In this document: in pieces, positions 10,979 through 23,696 of the stretch | How positions within the stretch are numbered: the first letter of the stretch is position 1 | How the letters are laid out: the number at the start of each line of letters is the position of its first letter | DNA from: Delphinus delphis | Taxonomy: Eukaryota > Chordata > Mammalia > Artiodactyla > Delphinidae | Direction: 5' to 3' | DNA length: 64,000 nucleotides | Assembly: GCF_949987515.2 (NCBI RefSeq) | Contig: NC_082691.1 | Span: 34,904,417 to 34,968,416, forward strand | Made by a program: the position numbers and the translations under genes | The notes under the pieces: generated by a model | What the model was told of the DNA's origin: nothing | The model's database searches: none | What the model saw: only the letters and a program-made list of their open reading frames with translations

Positions 10979-12121
10979 TAAGGTCAACGTCAACATTATT
11001 AAGGATATTTTAAAGACAAAGTCTCCATAAAAACCTTAGAAATTCAGAAAAACGAAGAGGGTTGCATTCAACATAGTACAAAGAGTGTTTAGCACTTCTT
11101 TAGATTAACATTGGACTCCAAGTAATATAATTGACAGATTATTTAATATTCAGAAACAGAGACCTATTAGTGACAATCACATTCTGAGGTGAAATTCAGT
11201 AACAAGTTTTAAAATGCAGATATATGCATGTATATATATACATATTTACATACATATAAAAATTTGATATATAACATGGCATAGAACAAAGTTTGTTTAA
11301 AAGAAGAAAACCCTGTATTCAAATCTCGGATTGTCAGTTTATGATAAAAATTGTATTTCAGGTCTATCCTCTATAACATGTGAATGGTATCTGCCTTCCA
11401 TGATTGCTGGCAAAAGTAGAAAGATAACAATAGTATGTGAATTATTTAGAGCAGTTTCTTGCATATACTCAAAGCTAATAGCAGTTATTATAATTTTTAT
11501 TTCCAAGAGCTTATACAAGGTGTAGGTTACAGATCTTTCCACTTATTATCATTATACTTTTTTGTCATTTATGTATACATATATTTTATTACAAATCTGT
11601 CTTACATTGATATATAAAACTTAAGTAGCTCTAACTGTGACACTCTTTGCAGTAGTGGGAAAGAAAGCAGGGGATGAGTAGAAAGGGAATAAAACTTAGT
11701 AAATATGAGAAGTCTGACAACTATGGAATTTGCTATATAAAGTTATGTAGTAAGACATAGTACTTGATATTTTTCTTTCTATAAATGGTCTTTTAGATAT
11801 TAAAGCAATCTCAAATAACAACTCTAGATACCTTTAGAGAAATGATGTCAAACTTCACCTGCAGTTGGGCCCACCTGGTTTTGGTGCCTAGTAGTGTAAG
11901 CCAAGGATCATGTGACTGAGCCTAATTAGTATCATCTGATTCAAGTTCAGATTACGCTGTAGTTTTTGTTTCCCCTTTCACCCTCCAATGCTAACTGTGC
12001 TTTTGTTAAGGGAAAAGTTTGTTTAAACCATCTTGGTTAATATTTCTGGATTTTGGCAACTATATGAACTTAGAAAGAGCTAATTTTACTAGTTTCACTT
12101 ACAGCCTAAGTTCTTTGACCC

Positions 12122-12183
12122 ACTTATTAAACTTATATATATAAGTTTAATATATTAAACTTATATATATAAGTTTAATAAGT
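12122..12183. repeat. 62-bp perfect AT-rich palindrome
   Basis: The whole segment from 'acttattaaac' to 'gtttaataagt' equals its own reverse complement. It consists of two copies of a 26-bp inner palindrome (attaaactta ... taagtttaat) joined by 'at'. The pairing stops cleanly at 12121/12184. It could extrude as a cruciform. Nothing else suggests a gene or known repeat here. Confidence 0.9.
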
Positions 12184-12235
12184 TATAAGACACAGCCTTG
12201 TGCTTAAAACTGCCATCACTAACATGAGTAACTGG

Positions 12236-12605
12236 TGTGATTTGAATATCTACGTCCCGCTTTCCAGATTCATACATTGAAATCCTAACCTCCAAGGTGA
12301 TGTAATATTAGGAGGTGGGCCTTTAGGATGTGATTAGGTCTTGAAGGTAGAGCCCTCTTGAATGGGATTAGTGCCCTTATAAAAGAGAGCCAGTGGAGAA
12401 AGTTCCCTTGCACCTTCTGCCATATGAGGTTATAACTAGGAGGTGTTGTCTTTGAACCAAAAAGTAGGCTCTCACCAGACCCCGAATCCTCTAGTGCCTT
12501 GATCTTGGACTTACCAACCTCAAAAACTGTGAGGAATAAATTTCTGCTGTTTATAAGCCACCTAATTTATGATGTTTTGGTATAGGAGCCCGAATGGACT
12601 AAGAT
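12236..12605 (+). mobile_element. MaLR-type (MLT1-like) solo LTR
   Basis: The ordered landmarks are 'attcatacattgaaatccta', 'aggaggtgggcctttaggat', 'gtgattaggtcttgaaggta', 'gggattagtgcccttataaa', 'ccttgatcttggacttacca', 'aaactgtgaggaataaattt' and 'ctgctgtttataagccacc'. It includes the AATAAA signal of the LTR. This is a non-coding ERVL-MaLR LTR of old age. No internal region is attached. Confidence 0.75.
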
Positions 12606-13567
12606 AATAATCATAACAAATATCCTTTATTTCTATATAATCTATAATTGCTTTGTAGAAACAAATAAAATTTTCTTGAACTACAATTAAATGTGATATG
12701 ACTCCAATTTACGAAGGGGTATAAAAAGTATTACCACATGGATTTGCATAAGAAAAATTCTACCCACAGCAATTCTTAAGAATATAATTTTAGAGTAATA
12801 GAAGAACAATCCCCAAAATATAAGTTCTATCAGATAAAGTTTTATTCCTTGTTCCTAATAATATGCATACTCTTAAAATAGACTTACGACAGTTTGCATA
12901 ATGCTGGTAAATTAAAGAGAACAACAACAAAAAAGAGAACAAGTAAAAGAAGGTAAGTCTAGCTGTATTGGGAATATTTTTTTAAGGGCAACAACTACTT
13001 TTCAAATATTTTTGCTTTGACAAAAAATAATCACAGTTTGCCAAGCATTCCCCCTTCTTAATTTTTAAAACCATTCATATTTTCAGGAAAATTTAATCCA
13101 TATGTTTTTAACCAGCTTACATTTAACTCACATAAAATCAATATTAAAGAACAGTCCAAAATGTAAGCAGCTTTTGGAGGCTGCTTAATCTCTTTCCCCT
13201 TTTCAAAAACAGGAAGTCACATTGACCAAAAGGACACAAAATTTAAATCTAGAAAGTTCTTGTTTGCTCCGAAGATCATTAAGAAGGTCAGTTGGATTTT
13301 TAAGCTTAAAAGAACACATTTTTTAAGCCTAGAAAGAAATGTTTTAAAAGAAAATTCCAAGTACCTCGAGGCAGATTGTTAAAACTACAAATGTTTAATA
13401 GATGTTTAAACAAACCATCGTTGATGGGAGAATTTTGGATTAATGGCCATTGTTGAAGCCCCTTCCCCTTTCCTCCATGAAGCATAGTATCTTTTAAGTA
13501 TTTTATCTTTTATGTCTTGTATTTCACTAGCAGGAACACTCCCTCTCGGCCAGCTGTCCTGTGCTGG

Positions 13568-13575
13568 TGACGTCA
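13568..13575. promoter_or_regulatory. Perfect cAMP-response element motif (CRE)
   Basis: TGACGTCA, the full palindromic CREB/ATF site, in the context 'gctggtgacgtcactgctcc'. It lies within a locally GC-richer stretch of intron 6 that I cannot assign to any repeat. Full CRE sites with CpG are uncommon in CpG-depleted intron DNA. Function is inference only. Confidence 0.35.
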
Positions 13576-14213
13576 CTGCTCCTCAGCTTTAACTCCCCCT
13601 CTGTCTAACCCATTACATATTGTTTCTCTGAACTCTGAAAATAATTAATGGAGATAACAAGCATTTCTGGGGCAGAAGGGAGAAGGGAAAGCAATGTGCC
13701 AAGGCAGCTGCTAAGTAATTAAGGGCAAAAGGATTCCATTCACATTTTTCTTCTTCACCAACACCTTCACTGTGATTTGTGGGAAATAACTTATAAATGT
13801 TAGAAGGGAAGATGAGGTAAGAAAGATTCAATGGAGACAGTTTCGGTTAAAGAGATAACTATGTAGAGATGTATGAATTTTAATAATGTGCCTGTGTAGT
13901 GACAAGAAAATAAGTGTTTAAGATTCTCCATAAAAGTGAGTTTCATTATAAAAAGTTCTTATAAGATAATATAGAATTTGAAACATTGAATATCATAATA
14001 AGATACAAAACAAAAAACCAATGTCTTGGTTAAATAAAAGTATTCAGTTATCTGGATTACTTTTTATAGTTCACTTTTTAGAGGACAGAGACAGCATGAA
14101 AACAATGTGATAGCACAGATTTATTTAGAGATGAAGATTTTATGTGTTGTCAGTCCCCATCTCTCCCAATGGCCTATTTGTCTATCTATATGGCTGCATA
14201 GTCATAATCGCAT

Positions 14214-14419
14214 AGACCCATGTTTCCCATTAGTGGCGCTATGGACAGTTTGTGTTGTGGGTGTGAGGCTGTCCTGTGCATTGTAGGGTACTTGGCTACA
14301 TCCCTGGCCTCTACCTATAAGAGGCCAGTATCTCCCTCCTCCCCCAGTTGTAACAACCAAAATGTCTCTGGACATTGAAATGTTCTCTGGAGGGCAAAAT
14401 CGTTCTGGTTGAGAGCCAT
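14214..14419 (-). mobile_element. MER20 (non-autonomous hAT DNA transposon)
   Basis: On the plus strand it reads 'gaggctgtcctgtgcattgt', 'tccctggcctctacctataa', 'cagttgtaacaaccaaaatg', 'tctctggacattgaaatgtt' and 'gcaaaatcgttctggttgag'. This matches the MER20 consensus over its full ~205 bp. MER20 copies are known to have been recruited as hormone-responsive enhancers in endometrial cells of placental mammals. Confidence 0.85.
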
Positions 14420-14630
14420 ACCAAGAGCAGGGGCTTGGAAGCAGACCACCTGGGCCTTCAACTCTTGGCTCTGCAATTACTAGCCATGTAACACTGGGCA
14501 TCTGTCTTAACCTTCTGTGATACAGTTTCTATATATGTAAAACGTATAAATACTAGTATCTACCTCTCAGGGTTATGGTGGGAATTAAATGGGTTAACAT
14601 GTGTAAAGACTTTCATTTACCATTTTCTAA
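14420..14630 (+). repeat. MIR SINE
   Basis: It contains 'gcttggaagcagaccacctg', 'cttggctctgcaattactag', 'ccatgtaacactgggca' and 'tctcagggttatggtgggaa' followed by 'ttaaatgggttaac'. This is the MIR order. It directly abuts the MER20. Confidence 0.75.
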
Positions 14631-14659
14631 TTATTAAGCCCGTATTAATGGTAAGTAGA

Positions 14660-14815
14660 AGCTCATGTCCTGATGTCACACTGCTTGTCATTTACCTAGG
14701 CACTACTATGCAGGGCTGTGTGACCACAGACAAGTTCCTGATCCTTTTAGTGCTTCCATTTTCTCATTTATAAAATGGAGGTAATAACAATATCTACACT
14801 TCACTGGGAGGCTGG
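14660..14815 (+). repeat. MIR SINE, second copy
   Basis: It contains 'gggctgtgtgaccacagaca', 'agttcctgatccttttagtg' and 'cattttctcatttataaaat' followed by 'ggaggtaataacaatatc'. This is the MIR core in plus orientation, just downstream of another MIR. Confidence 0.6.
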
Positions 14816-14846
14816 GTGGTGCTCCCTACGTGTAAAGGGACAAATA

Positions 14847-14905
14847 CCACAGGGCTGCTTAATAAAAGACAGCTTTCAATAAAAGACTGCTTAATAAAAG
14901 ACATT
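14847..14905 (+). repeat. Short imperfect tandem repeat with three AATAAA
   Basis: 'ctgcttaataaaagac' occurs twice, and a partial copy 'ctttcaataaaagac' lies between them. The plus strand thus has three AATAAA hexamers within ~50 bp, antisense to ITGB8. Confidence 0.6.
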
Positions 14906-15429
14906 TGGAGGCCATTACTAAAGGCTAAATGCTGGGCTCTTGGATATGCTTTAACTTGCCTCATTTATTTACCTTTTGCACCTGGCTCCTGAAGTGTTCG
15001 AATTTGTGGCTCTTGCCAAACATGCTATCAGTTGCATTCTTGATATCCTTGCTACTGAATGAGGGGCATGGAATAACCATTTTTGTAAGCTTTTCAATGA
15101 GAATGGTAGTAAGTTTTCTGCTTAAATATGACTTAACCAAACATATAATTTATTTGGAACAGTCTATTTCATAAGTATTTTCATCAATTTTTGGTTTTAT
15201 TGAGTCACTTTGGAAAATCAATATTTTTTCTCATTTTCAGGGGCACTATAAAAGCAACATGAGACTACTCTGAGCCTAGCTCAGGTGATTCTGTGTGAAA
15301 CTTTTGCTTTCAATTTTAAAGAAGAAAAAGTAAATATTGTTTGCAGAAATAATTTCCTGGGTAATTTTCTGCAAGCATGACAAGCATTAAAATTAGGTCT
15401 ATTCTAAAGTTATTATTAAAGTCATTATT

Positions 15430-18400
15430 GTTCACATGCCCCCTCCATCCCGCTCCCCACTGGTAACCACTAGCTTGTTCTCTGTATCTGTGAGTCTGTT
15501 TCTGTTTTGTTATATCCATTCATTTGTTTTATTTTTTATATTCCACATATAAGTGAAAATATGCAGTATTTGTATTTCTCTGTCTGAGTCATTTTACTAA
15601 GCATAATACCCTCTATATCCATCCATGTTGTTGCGTATGGCAAAATTTCATTCTTTATTATGGATGAGTAATATTCCATTGTATATATATACCACAAACT
15701 TCTTTATCTATTCAGTTGTTGATGGATGCTTACGTTGCTTCCATATCTTGGCTGTTTTACATATTGCTCCTATGAACATCGGTGTACATAGATCTTTTTG
15801 AATTAATGTTTTCATTTTCTTCAGATATATATATACCCAGGAGTGGAATTGCTGGATCATATGTTAGTTCTATTTTTAATTTTTTGAGTAGCCTCCATAC
15901 TGTTTTCCAAGTTGGAGGGTTCCCTTTTCTTTACATTCCTCACTGACATTTATTGTTTGTGGTCTTTTTGATGATGGTCATTCTGACTGGTGTGAGGTGA
16001 TATCTCATTGTGGTTTTGATTTGCATTTCCCTGATGATTAATGATGTTGAACATCTTTTCACATGCCTGTTGGCCATCTGTATGTCTTCTTTGGAAGAAT
16101 GCCTATTCAGGTCTTCTGCCCATTTTTTTAATCAGGGTGTTTTTGATATTGAGTTGTATTAGCTGTTGATATATTTTGGATATTGCCCCCTTATTGGACA
16201 TACCATTTGCAAATATCTTCTCATGTTCAGTAGGTTGCATTTTCATTTTTTTGATGGTTTCCTTTGCTGTGTAAAAGCTTTTAAGTTTGATTAGGCCCCA
16301 TTTGTTTATTTTTGCTTTTGTTTCCCTTGCCTGAAGAGACAGGTCCAAAAACATAGTGCTAAGATCTTTGTCAAAGACCATACTCCCTATGTTTTCTTCT
16401 AGGACTTTTGTGGTTTCTGGTCTTACATTTAGGTCTTTAATCCATTTTCAGTTTATTTTTATATATGGTGTGGAAAAAAATGTTCTAATTTTATTCCTTT
16501 GAATGTAGCTGTCCAGTTTTCCCAGCACCACTTGTTGAAGAGACTGTCTTTTCCCCACTGTATATTCTTGCCTCCGTTGTCATAGATTAATTGACCATAT
16601 GTGCATGGGCTTATTTCTGGGCTCTCTATTCTGTTCAGCTGATCTTTATGGCTCTTGTTGTGCCAATACCATACTGTTTTGATTATTGTAGCTTTGTAGT
16701 ATAGTCTGAAGTCAGGAAGCATGATGCCTCCAGCTTTCTTCTTTTTTCTCAAGATTTCTTTGGCAATTTGGGGGTCTCCCATGGTTACGTATAAATTTTA
16801 GGATAATTTGTTCTAGTTCTGTGAAAAATGTTATTGGTAATTTGATAGGGATTGCATTAAATCTGTAGATTGCTTTGGGTAGAATGGCCATTTAAACAAT
16901 ATTAATTCTTCCAATCCAAGAGCATGAGATGTCTTTCCATTTCTTTTTATCATTTTCAGTTTCCTTCATCAGTGCTTTATAGTTTTCAGAGTATAGGTCT
17001 TTCACCTCCTTGGTTAAGTTTATTCCTAGGTATTGTATTCTTTTTGATGTGATTTTAAATGGAATTGTTTTCTTACCTTCTCTTCCTGAGAAAATATATA
17101 ATACTAATACATTATTAGTGTATAGAAAAGCAATAGATTTTTGTATATTAATCTTGTATCCTGCAACTTTACTGAATTAATTTATTAGTGCTAATAGCTT
17201 TTTGATGAAGACTTTAGGGTTTTCTATATACAGTATCATGTCATCTGCATATAGTGATAGAATCATCTATATTCATCAGACATATTGACCTATAATTTTC
17301 TTTTTTTTTTACTGTATTTCTCTGGTTTTGGTGTCAGGGTAATGGTGGCTTCATAGAATGAGTTTGAAAGTGTTTCCTCCTCTTCAATTTCTTGAAATAG
17401 TTTAAGAAAGATAGGTATTAACTCTTCTTTATATGTTTGTTAGCATTCCCCTGTGAAGCCCTTTGGTCCTGGACTTTTGTTTGGGAGGTTTTGATTACTG
17501 ATTCAATTTCAACACTAGTTATCAGTCTATTCAAATTATCTATTTCTTCTTGATTCAGTCTTGGAATATTGTATGTTTCTAGGAATTTATCCATTTCTTC
17601 TAGGTTGTCCAATTTGTTGGCATTAACTGTTCATAGTATTCTCTTATGATTGTATTTCTGTGATAACAGCAGTAGCTTCTCTTTCATTTCTTATCTTGTG
17701 TATTTGGGTACTCTCTTTTTTTTTTCTGAATGAACCTGGTTAAAGACTTATCAGTTTTGTTTATCTTTTCAAAAAATAAGTTCTTGGTTTCATTGATCTT
17801 TTCTGTTGTTTTTTGGGGGGGTAGTGTCTTTAATTTATTTATTTCTGCTTTGATCTTTATTATATCCTTCTTTCTGCTGACTTTGGACTTTGCTCTTCTT
17901 TTTCTAATTCCTTTAGTTGGTAAGTTAGGCTGTTTATTTGAAATTTTTTCTTATTTCTTCAGTTAGGCCTGTATCACTATTAACTTCCCTCTTAGAACTG
18001 CTTTTGGTGCACCCCATATATTTTTGAGTGTTGTGTTCCATTTTCATTTGCCTTGTCTCAAGATATTTTCTGATTTCCTCATTGGTTTCTTCATTGACCA
18101 CTGTTTTTTTTAGTAGCATGTTGTTTAGTCTCCATGTGTTTGTTCTTTTCCTGTTTTTCTTTCTATAAATGATCTATAGTTTCATGCCATTGTGGTCAGA
18201 AAAGATGCTTGATATAATGTCTATTTTCTTAAATTTGTTGAGACTTGTTTTGACAAGCATGTGATCTATCCTGGAGAATGCTCCATGTACACTTGAAAAG
18301 AATGTGCGTGCTGCTGTTTTGGATGGAATGTCCTGTAGATATCTATTAAGTCCAACTGGCCTAATGATTCATTTAAGGCCACTGTTCCCTTATTTATTTT

Positions 18401-19672
18401 CTGTCTGGATGATCTCCCCATTGATGTCATTGGGATGTTAAAGTGCCCTACTATTATTGTATTACTGTCCATTTCTCCCTTTATTTCTGTTAATATTTTA
18501 TATATGTATTCCTGTTCTGGACACATATATGTTAATGAGTGTAATCTCTTCTTGTATTGATCCCTTTATCATAATATAGTATATAATTCCCTCTTTGTCT
18601 TTTGTTATAGACTTTGTTTTAAAGTCTATTTTGTCTGATAAGGGTCTGCTGCTTCTGCTTTCTTTTGTTTCCATTTGCATAGAATATCAACCCCTTACCT
18701 TCAGTCCGTGTATCTTTAGCTCTAAAGTGAGTGTCTTATAAACAGCATATAGATGGGTTATTTTTTATCCAATCAGCCACGCTGTGTCCTTTGATTGGAG
18801 CATTTAGTCCATTGACATTTAAAGTGATTATTGGTAGGTATGTGCTTATTACCATTTTGTTACTTTTTTCTGGTTGTTTCTCTGTTTTGTCTTCTTGTTT
18901 TAGTCTATCCCCTTGTGGTTTGATGATTTTCTTTAGTTGTATGCTTGTGTTCATGTCTTTTTAGTTTTAGTCTCTCTTTAGTTTAGTGGTGTGCTTTAGC
19001 TCATCTCTTTTCTTTTTAGTTTTTGTATGCCTATTGCAGGTTTTTGATTTGTGGTTATCATGAAGTTCATATATTTTGACCTTTAACTATATCTACTTGT
19101 TTTAAACTGATAGTCATTTAAGTTCAAGGACATTCTAAAAGAGCTACATTTTTTACTATCCCCTCCACATTTTGTTTTTGATATCATATTTTATATCTTC
19201 ATATCAATCCCTTAACTATTTATTGTAGTTTTAGTTGCTTCTACAATTTTTGTCTTTTAACCTTTGTAGTAGCTTATTTAGGTAGTTGAACCCCTGTCTT
19301 TACTATATATCTGCCTTTACCAGTGGCATTTTCCCCTTCCTATAATTTATTTCTTTGTTAGAGCCTTTTCTTTTTCACTTAAAGGACGCCCTTTAATGTT
19401 TCTTGTAAGTTTGGTTTAGTGTTGATTAACTCTGTTAGTTTTTGCTTGTCTGAGATGCTCTTTCTCTCTCCTTCAATTCTGAATGATGACTTGCTGTATA
19501 GAGTATCCTAGGTTGTAGGGGTTTTTTTCCTTTCAACACTTTAAGTATATCATGTCACTCCCTTCTGGCCTGCAAAGTCTGCTATAAAACCAGCTGATAG
19601 CCTTATGGGTGTTCCCTTGTATGTGACTCTTTATTTTTCTCTTGCTGAAGTTCTCTCTTTACCTTTAACTAA
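15430..19672 (-). mobile_element. Older L1 retrotransposon, truncated and internally deleted
   Basis: This is L1 sequence on the minus strand covering the 3' part of ORF1 through ORF2 and a degraded 3' end. Recognisable pieces include the endonuclease start (TLNVNGLNAPIKGH at 18736-18954), DFKTKSITKDKEG near 18600, the linker [20 protein letters not shown] at 17418-17612, and the C-terminal [20 protein letters not shown] region at 16459-16782. At about 17262 the RT core with the FADD block is missing: 'catctgcatatagtgat' jumps straight to sequence normally ~500 bp away. It is clearly more diverged than the L1 at 4231-10376. It is in the same orientation as ITGB8. Confidence 0.88.
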
Positions 19673-20754
19673 AAGTTGTAACAATATTTTTTTAAAAATC
19701 AGCTGCATATGGACTTAAAACTTTCTGGGTGCATTTAGCCTGAGTGATATTCCCTTTACTTTCCTGATGGTGCATGTTCATAAAACCCAAAGGTGCTAAC
19801 ACTCTAAACTGATCTTATCTTTTTAATTAATTTAAAAAGTTTTTCTTATGCAGTGTTAAGCAGAGAAAAACAAAGTAAGAATCAGGAAATAAGGTGAAAA
19901 TTTTTATTATATGCTTTAGTTTTGACATATTAGAATTTTAATGTTATTATTCTTATAATTATGTATCAGTAATTTCCATGAGACTAAATAAGTAAAGGAA
20001 TTCTGAGGAGTTAAATGATAGGAGGGGTGAAGAATCACTGACCATAATATGATGGGGCACAAAAAAATGCTCAGAGAAAGAAACACCATACCTGAGCTAC
20101 TAATATAATTAGAAGTGTGGTAGGATCTTGCTTATTTGCATCTCTCCATCAGGACTGAGAGTCACAGCAATATTTGAAAGTCCCATTAATAATGGTTCAT
20201 TGCATGACCTGTGTGCCTCTTCCAAATATTTGCTCTTTGGGCCCCTTTCATTGTTACTGGAGACTCTGGTGTTATTCTTGGCCAAGGATGGGGTGAATGG
20301 TTGTGAGGAGGGCTTTGCATGAAGTTGGGAATCACCCTGGAGGATCTGGGTAGGGAGACAGGGTGAAATTCTAGGACCTCAGTATTAACCTGTCTTCTAC
20401 ACCATTAACAATTTTTATACTAACCTCTACCATTTTAGAAACAAATCCTTATTTTAAGCTGGCATTATTACTGGTAAATTATAAAACTACATTACTACTC
20501 AAGTTTTTCTTACTGGCAACTGGAGAAAAAGCAGTGGAAAAGGTAATTTATTTAATACTATAATATTATTTGCCAATGGCCATATATAAAATGTAACAAT
20601 GCTTAAACTGTTTAAAATTTTATCATGTTATGTAATTTAAGTAGGCCAGATTATCTGCTTTATTTCTTCTGTAAGTAAGACTGTAACTAGAAAGTTAGAG
20701 CAGAAACTACAGCAAGAACTTCACTGCTCTATTTATTCTAGTTTTCCCTTGAGA

Positions 20755-20960
20755 CACTGTGGCAAAGTGGTTAAGAATATAGATTTTAATAAAAGATTGA
20801 ACTGGATTGAGCCCTACCTCTGCCACTTATTAGCTTCTTAGCTGTCTGTCCTCAGTCAACATTCTTAGTTTCTTCTCCCCTCAGTTTTTCTGTTTATAAA
20901 AGAAAGATAACTATGACTACCTTACCAAGTTGTTGTAAAGATAAATTTCATACTGTATAC
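20755..20960 (+). repeat. MIR SINE
   Basis: Its landmarks are 'acactgtggcaaagtggtta', 'gagccctacctctgccactt', 'attagcttcttagctgtctg', 'cagtttttctgtttataaaa' and 'gactaccttaccaagttgtt'. It is a nearly complete MIR including the tRNA-like head. Confidence 0.75.
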
Positions 20961-22382
20961 ACTGTACTGTATGCAGTATACTGATACTGTATGTACATAT
21001 GTGGTTTCAGTTAATAAAAACTGAAAACAGGGTAGATGTTATAATTCTGGAATTCACATTGACCCTCATGAAATACCTAGGTGAATAAGCAGTAGAACTC
21101 TGGATCATGTAATTTAGACAGGTAAAAGATCTTTTATCATTTCCTTTTATAAATGAAAGGACCAGAGTCTTGGCCCAAGAAGCTCAGGTACTATTCAACA
21201 TTACTGGTATTGGCTGCTAGACATAAAGCCAAGAAGCAAAGTGTTTGATTGCTTGTCTAAATAATACCTTTTTAAATTCCTCTATAATGGCTGAATAGGA
21301 GAGAATGGAGGTCATTTTAAAATAAGCAGGTACATATGCTTATTAGGCTCAGAGTAGCTTTGGATGTAGGAGGTTTCAGAGCAGTCGTACACCTTGTGTA
21401 TATAAACACATAGTCAAGGAATCAATCAAAATGCTTCAACTTCTTTTGTTTTAGGGCAGTGTCCCTGGAAATGAAGGGAATGAACTTCTTAGGAAGAGGA
21501 TCTCTTAAAACACAGACATGGGATAAATGAGATAAAAATATTCTTCTAAGCTATTAATAAACACACTACTCCTTGGTTTATTCAATACATATCAGTGACA
21601 TGTGGAAGGTTCATTGTTTTAAGTAGGTAAAACAATTTTCAAGAGAGCAAGTAAAGTTCATGATAGTTTGTCCAAATTCCTGATATCATAAGAGCCCAAA
21701 CACTGTGTAAAATTCCATCAGAATTATAATTTGTTTCCATAAGGTTATATGGCATGGCATATGTCTAAAAGTATGAGAACATTTCTTTGCCTTAAGGAAT
21801 CCGTCCTATATGAGCGACAGCACCCTCTAAAATACAATTATGGAGCGATGACTTCAATGACTTGGCAAAACTTCAAAACGATAATGCAATGCAATTTGAG
21901 AATAATGTGATTATTATTTTCCCTTTAAAAAAAAAAAAGCTTCTACTTGTCTCACAATAGAATAGTTCCTCTTGTCTTCTCCTCCACTCCCAGTAAATGA
22001 ATTAGAACTCTGTCTCAGATTAAAAGAGGTTGGATGGAAGGAAAGATAATAAATGACTTAATTAAAGTGGATGGGTCTACCAAAGTGAAATGTGGCTGAG
22101 TAGAAGAGAATTAGCAAAGAGAAAGACACTAAGGGAATAACTCCAAATGCTAAAATTTAAAATTCAAATTCTAGTTATTTTTAAAAATCTTTAAATGTTG
22201 AGGCTGCTTTCAAGAATCTAAACCAACCAAGGGTTGAACTTGTTTTATGCGGTAATAACAGTTGCTCCTCTAGACTTTCAAAAAGTCTGGTAGAATGTTT
22301 CAGATTAACAAAATTTAAACTATTTAAATTTCACTCATGGGAACCACACACATTTCAGCATAATTTATATGTTTCTAATATT

Positions 22383-22520
22383 GCATTTCCCAAACTGTGC
22401 ATGAGGTGCCTTAGAGCACTGCAGTACACTCACCAGGATACCTCAAAATATCTTGAATTTTTAAGGGAAGCACAGTAATACGTGGCATCTGTCAGGTACC
22501 CATGAACTACTAGCTGGAGG
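22383..22520. repeat. Possible MER-type (hAT) remnant
   Basis: It starts with 'gcatttcccaaactgtgcat', resembling a hAT terminal repeat, and includes 'gtgccttagagcactgca'. No matching right end could be identified. Confidence 0.25.
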
Positions 22521-22694
22521 TGGTTCACAGCTTTACCATTACATTCGTCTCTGTTGTTTTAGATGATGCCATATCTTTGCAAAACTGGGCAACATGAAAA
22601 TCAGTGCGGAACAGGAAGTGAGGATGGTTACATCTAGTCTGATTCCAAGGCTTGGGAAGTTCCCATTGTAACTTATTTACTAAGAATGACAAAC

Positions 22695-22696
<2 letters not shown>

Positions 22697-22771
<75 letters not shown>

Positions 22772-22772
22772 G
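22697..22772. repeat. Compound (TA)n(CA)n microsatellite
   Basis: About 13 TA units run directly into about 23 CA units, ending 'cacacatatg'. The length suggests it is polymorphic. It accounts for the open frame of Cys-Val repeats on the minus strand, which is not a gene. Confidence 0.95.
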
Positions 22773-23696
22773 TTTTTTGATGTTCATGTGTATTATTTTT
22801 TTAACTGGCTACTAAGTTTTTAGGACACAAATAGTTATGTTATTTGGACCTAACTACTTAATAAACAGAACTGTCAGGCTCTTTGTTTGCTTGTTTTGCC
22901 TACGTGTACAAGGGGAAAGATTACTAAGACACTAGGTACCGCAATATGAGAAAGTTTGGAAGCTTTTGTTCTAAAATTTGCATGCCTGTATAAGTAGGTG
23001 TCATGTCACAAGTAAATGATGCTTTATGCAGTTATTTTCTACATGAAGAATAGCTAATGCTGGGAAAGATGTTCTAAGAGATTGAATTTAAATATATGAT
23101 TCAGAGCCGAAACTAACCCTCAGGAAGCAATCCAGATATGCACTGTTTAAACAAAAGAGCCCTTAAATATAGATAAACTTCAGAAGGAAGGAGTGAGGTA
23201 TAAAATTGAAAGCCGGTTTTGTTTTACTCCTTTTTTCCCCTAGTCTCTACTTTGATTCTGTCTATTTTACTGCGAGGATTCCTCAAGCCAAATACGTTCT
23301 TCTTAATCTCTAATATGTTTTTCAATACTAACCCTGTAGAAGTAGTTATAAGTAAACTAGTAAGGCAAACGTATATGTATATGCTCTTTTCCTTTTAATG
23401 TCCTTCAGTTGAGTAAAAAGTAAGCTCTCTATCACTTTTATTTTCATAAATTATACAGTGCTTTGTAGGATATTAGAGAGTCAGCTACTAGATATTATCA
23501 AAGTATTTCAGCCTTATATTTTATTGAGCAGAATTTATAGACTGCATTGTTCTGTAACTTGTCTTTCATGACTTATCCTGACTCTGCATCATGATCCTTT
23601 AGGTAATTTCTCGGTACAAGGACAGCTGAATTGCCGATTTAAACTTATACTATAACCAGAAAAGTCATAACTACTAATAGGCTGTTGCTGTATTAC

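Larger units (their letters stand above)
10599..23696 (-). other. ITGB8 intron 6
   Basis: A 13.1-kb intron. Recognisable contents are listed separately: SINE, palindrome, MaLR LTR, MER20, MIRs, old L1 and a TA/CA microsatellite. Stretches where I see no nameable element are 10990-12120, 12610-14210 (which contains a perfect CRE motif), 14850-15430, 19680-20750 and 20970-22380. A possible hAT remnant starts at 22383. The interval 22775-23696 next to exon 6 looks unique. Confidence 0.85.

Noticed and set aside
22525..22767. Minus-strand frame beginning with Cys-Val repeats
   Set aside because: It is translation of the TA/CA microsatellite.
22697..22772. Possible CRISPR-like or telomeric array
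   Set aside because: Only a dinucleotide microsatellite; there are no spaced repeats, and the genome is mammalian.
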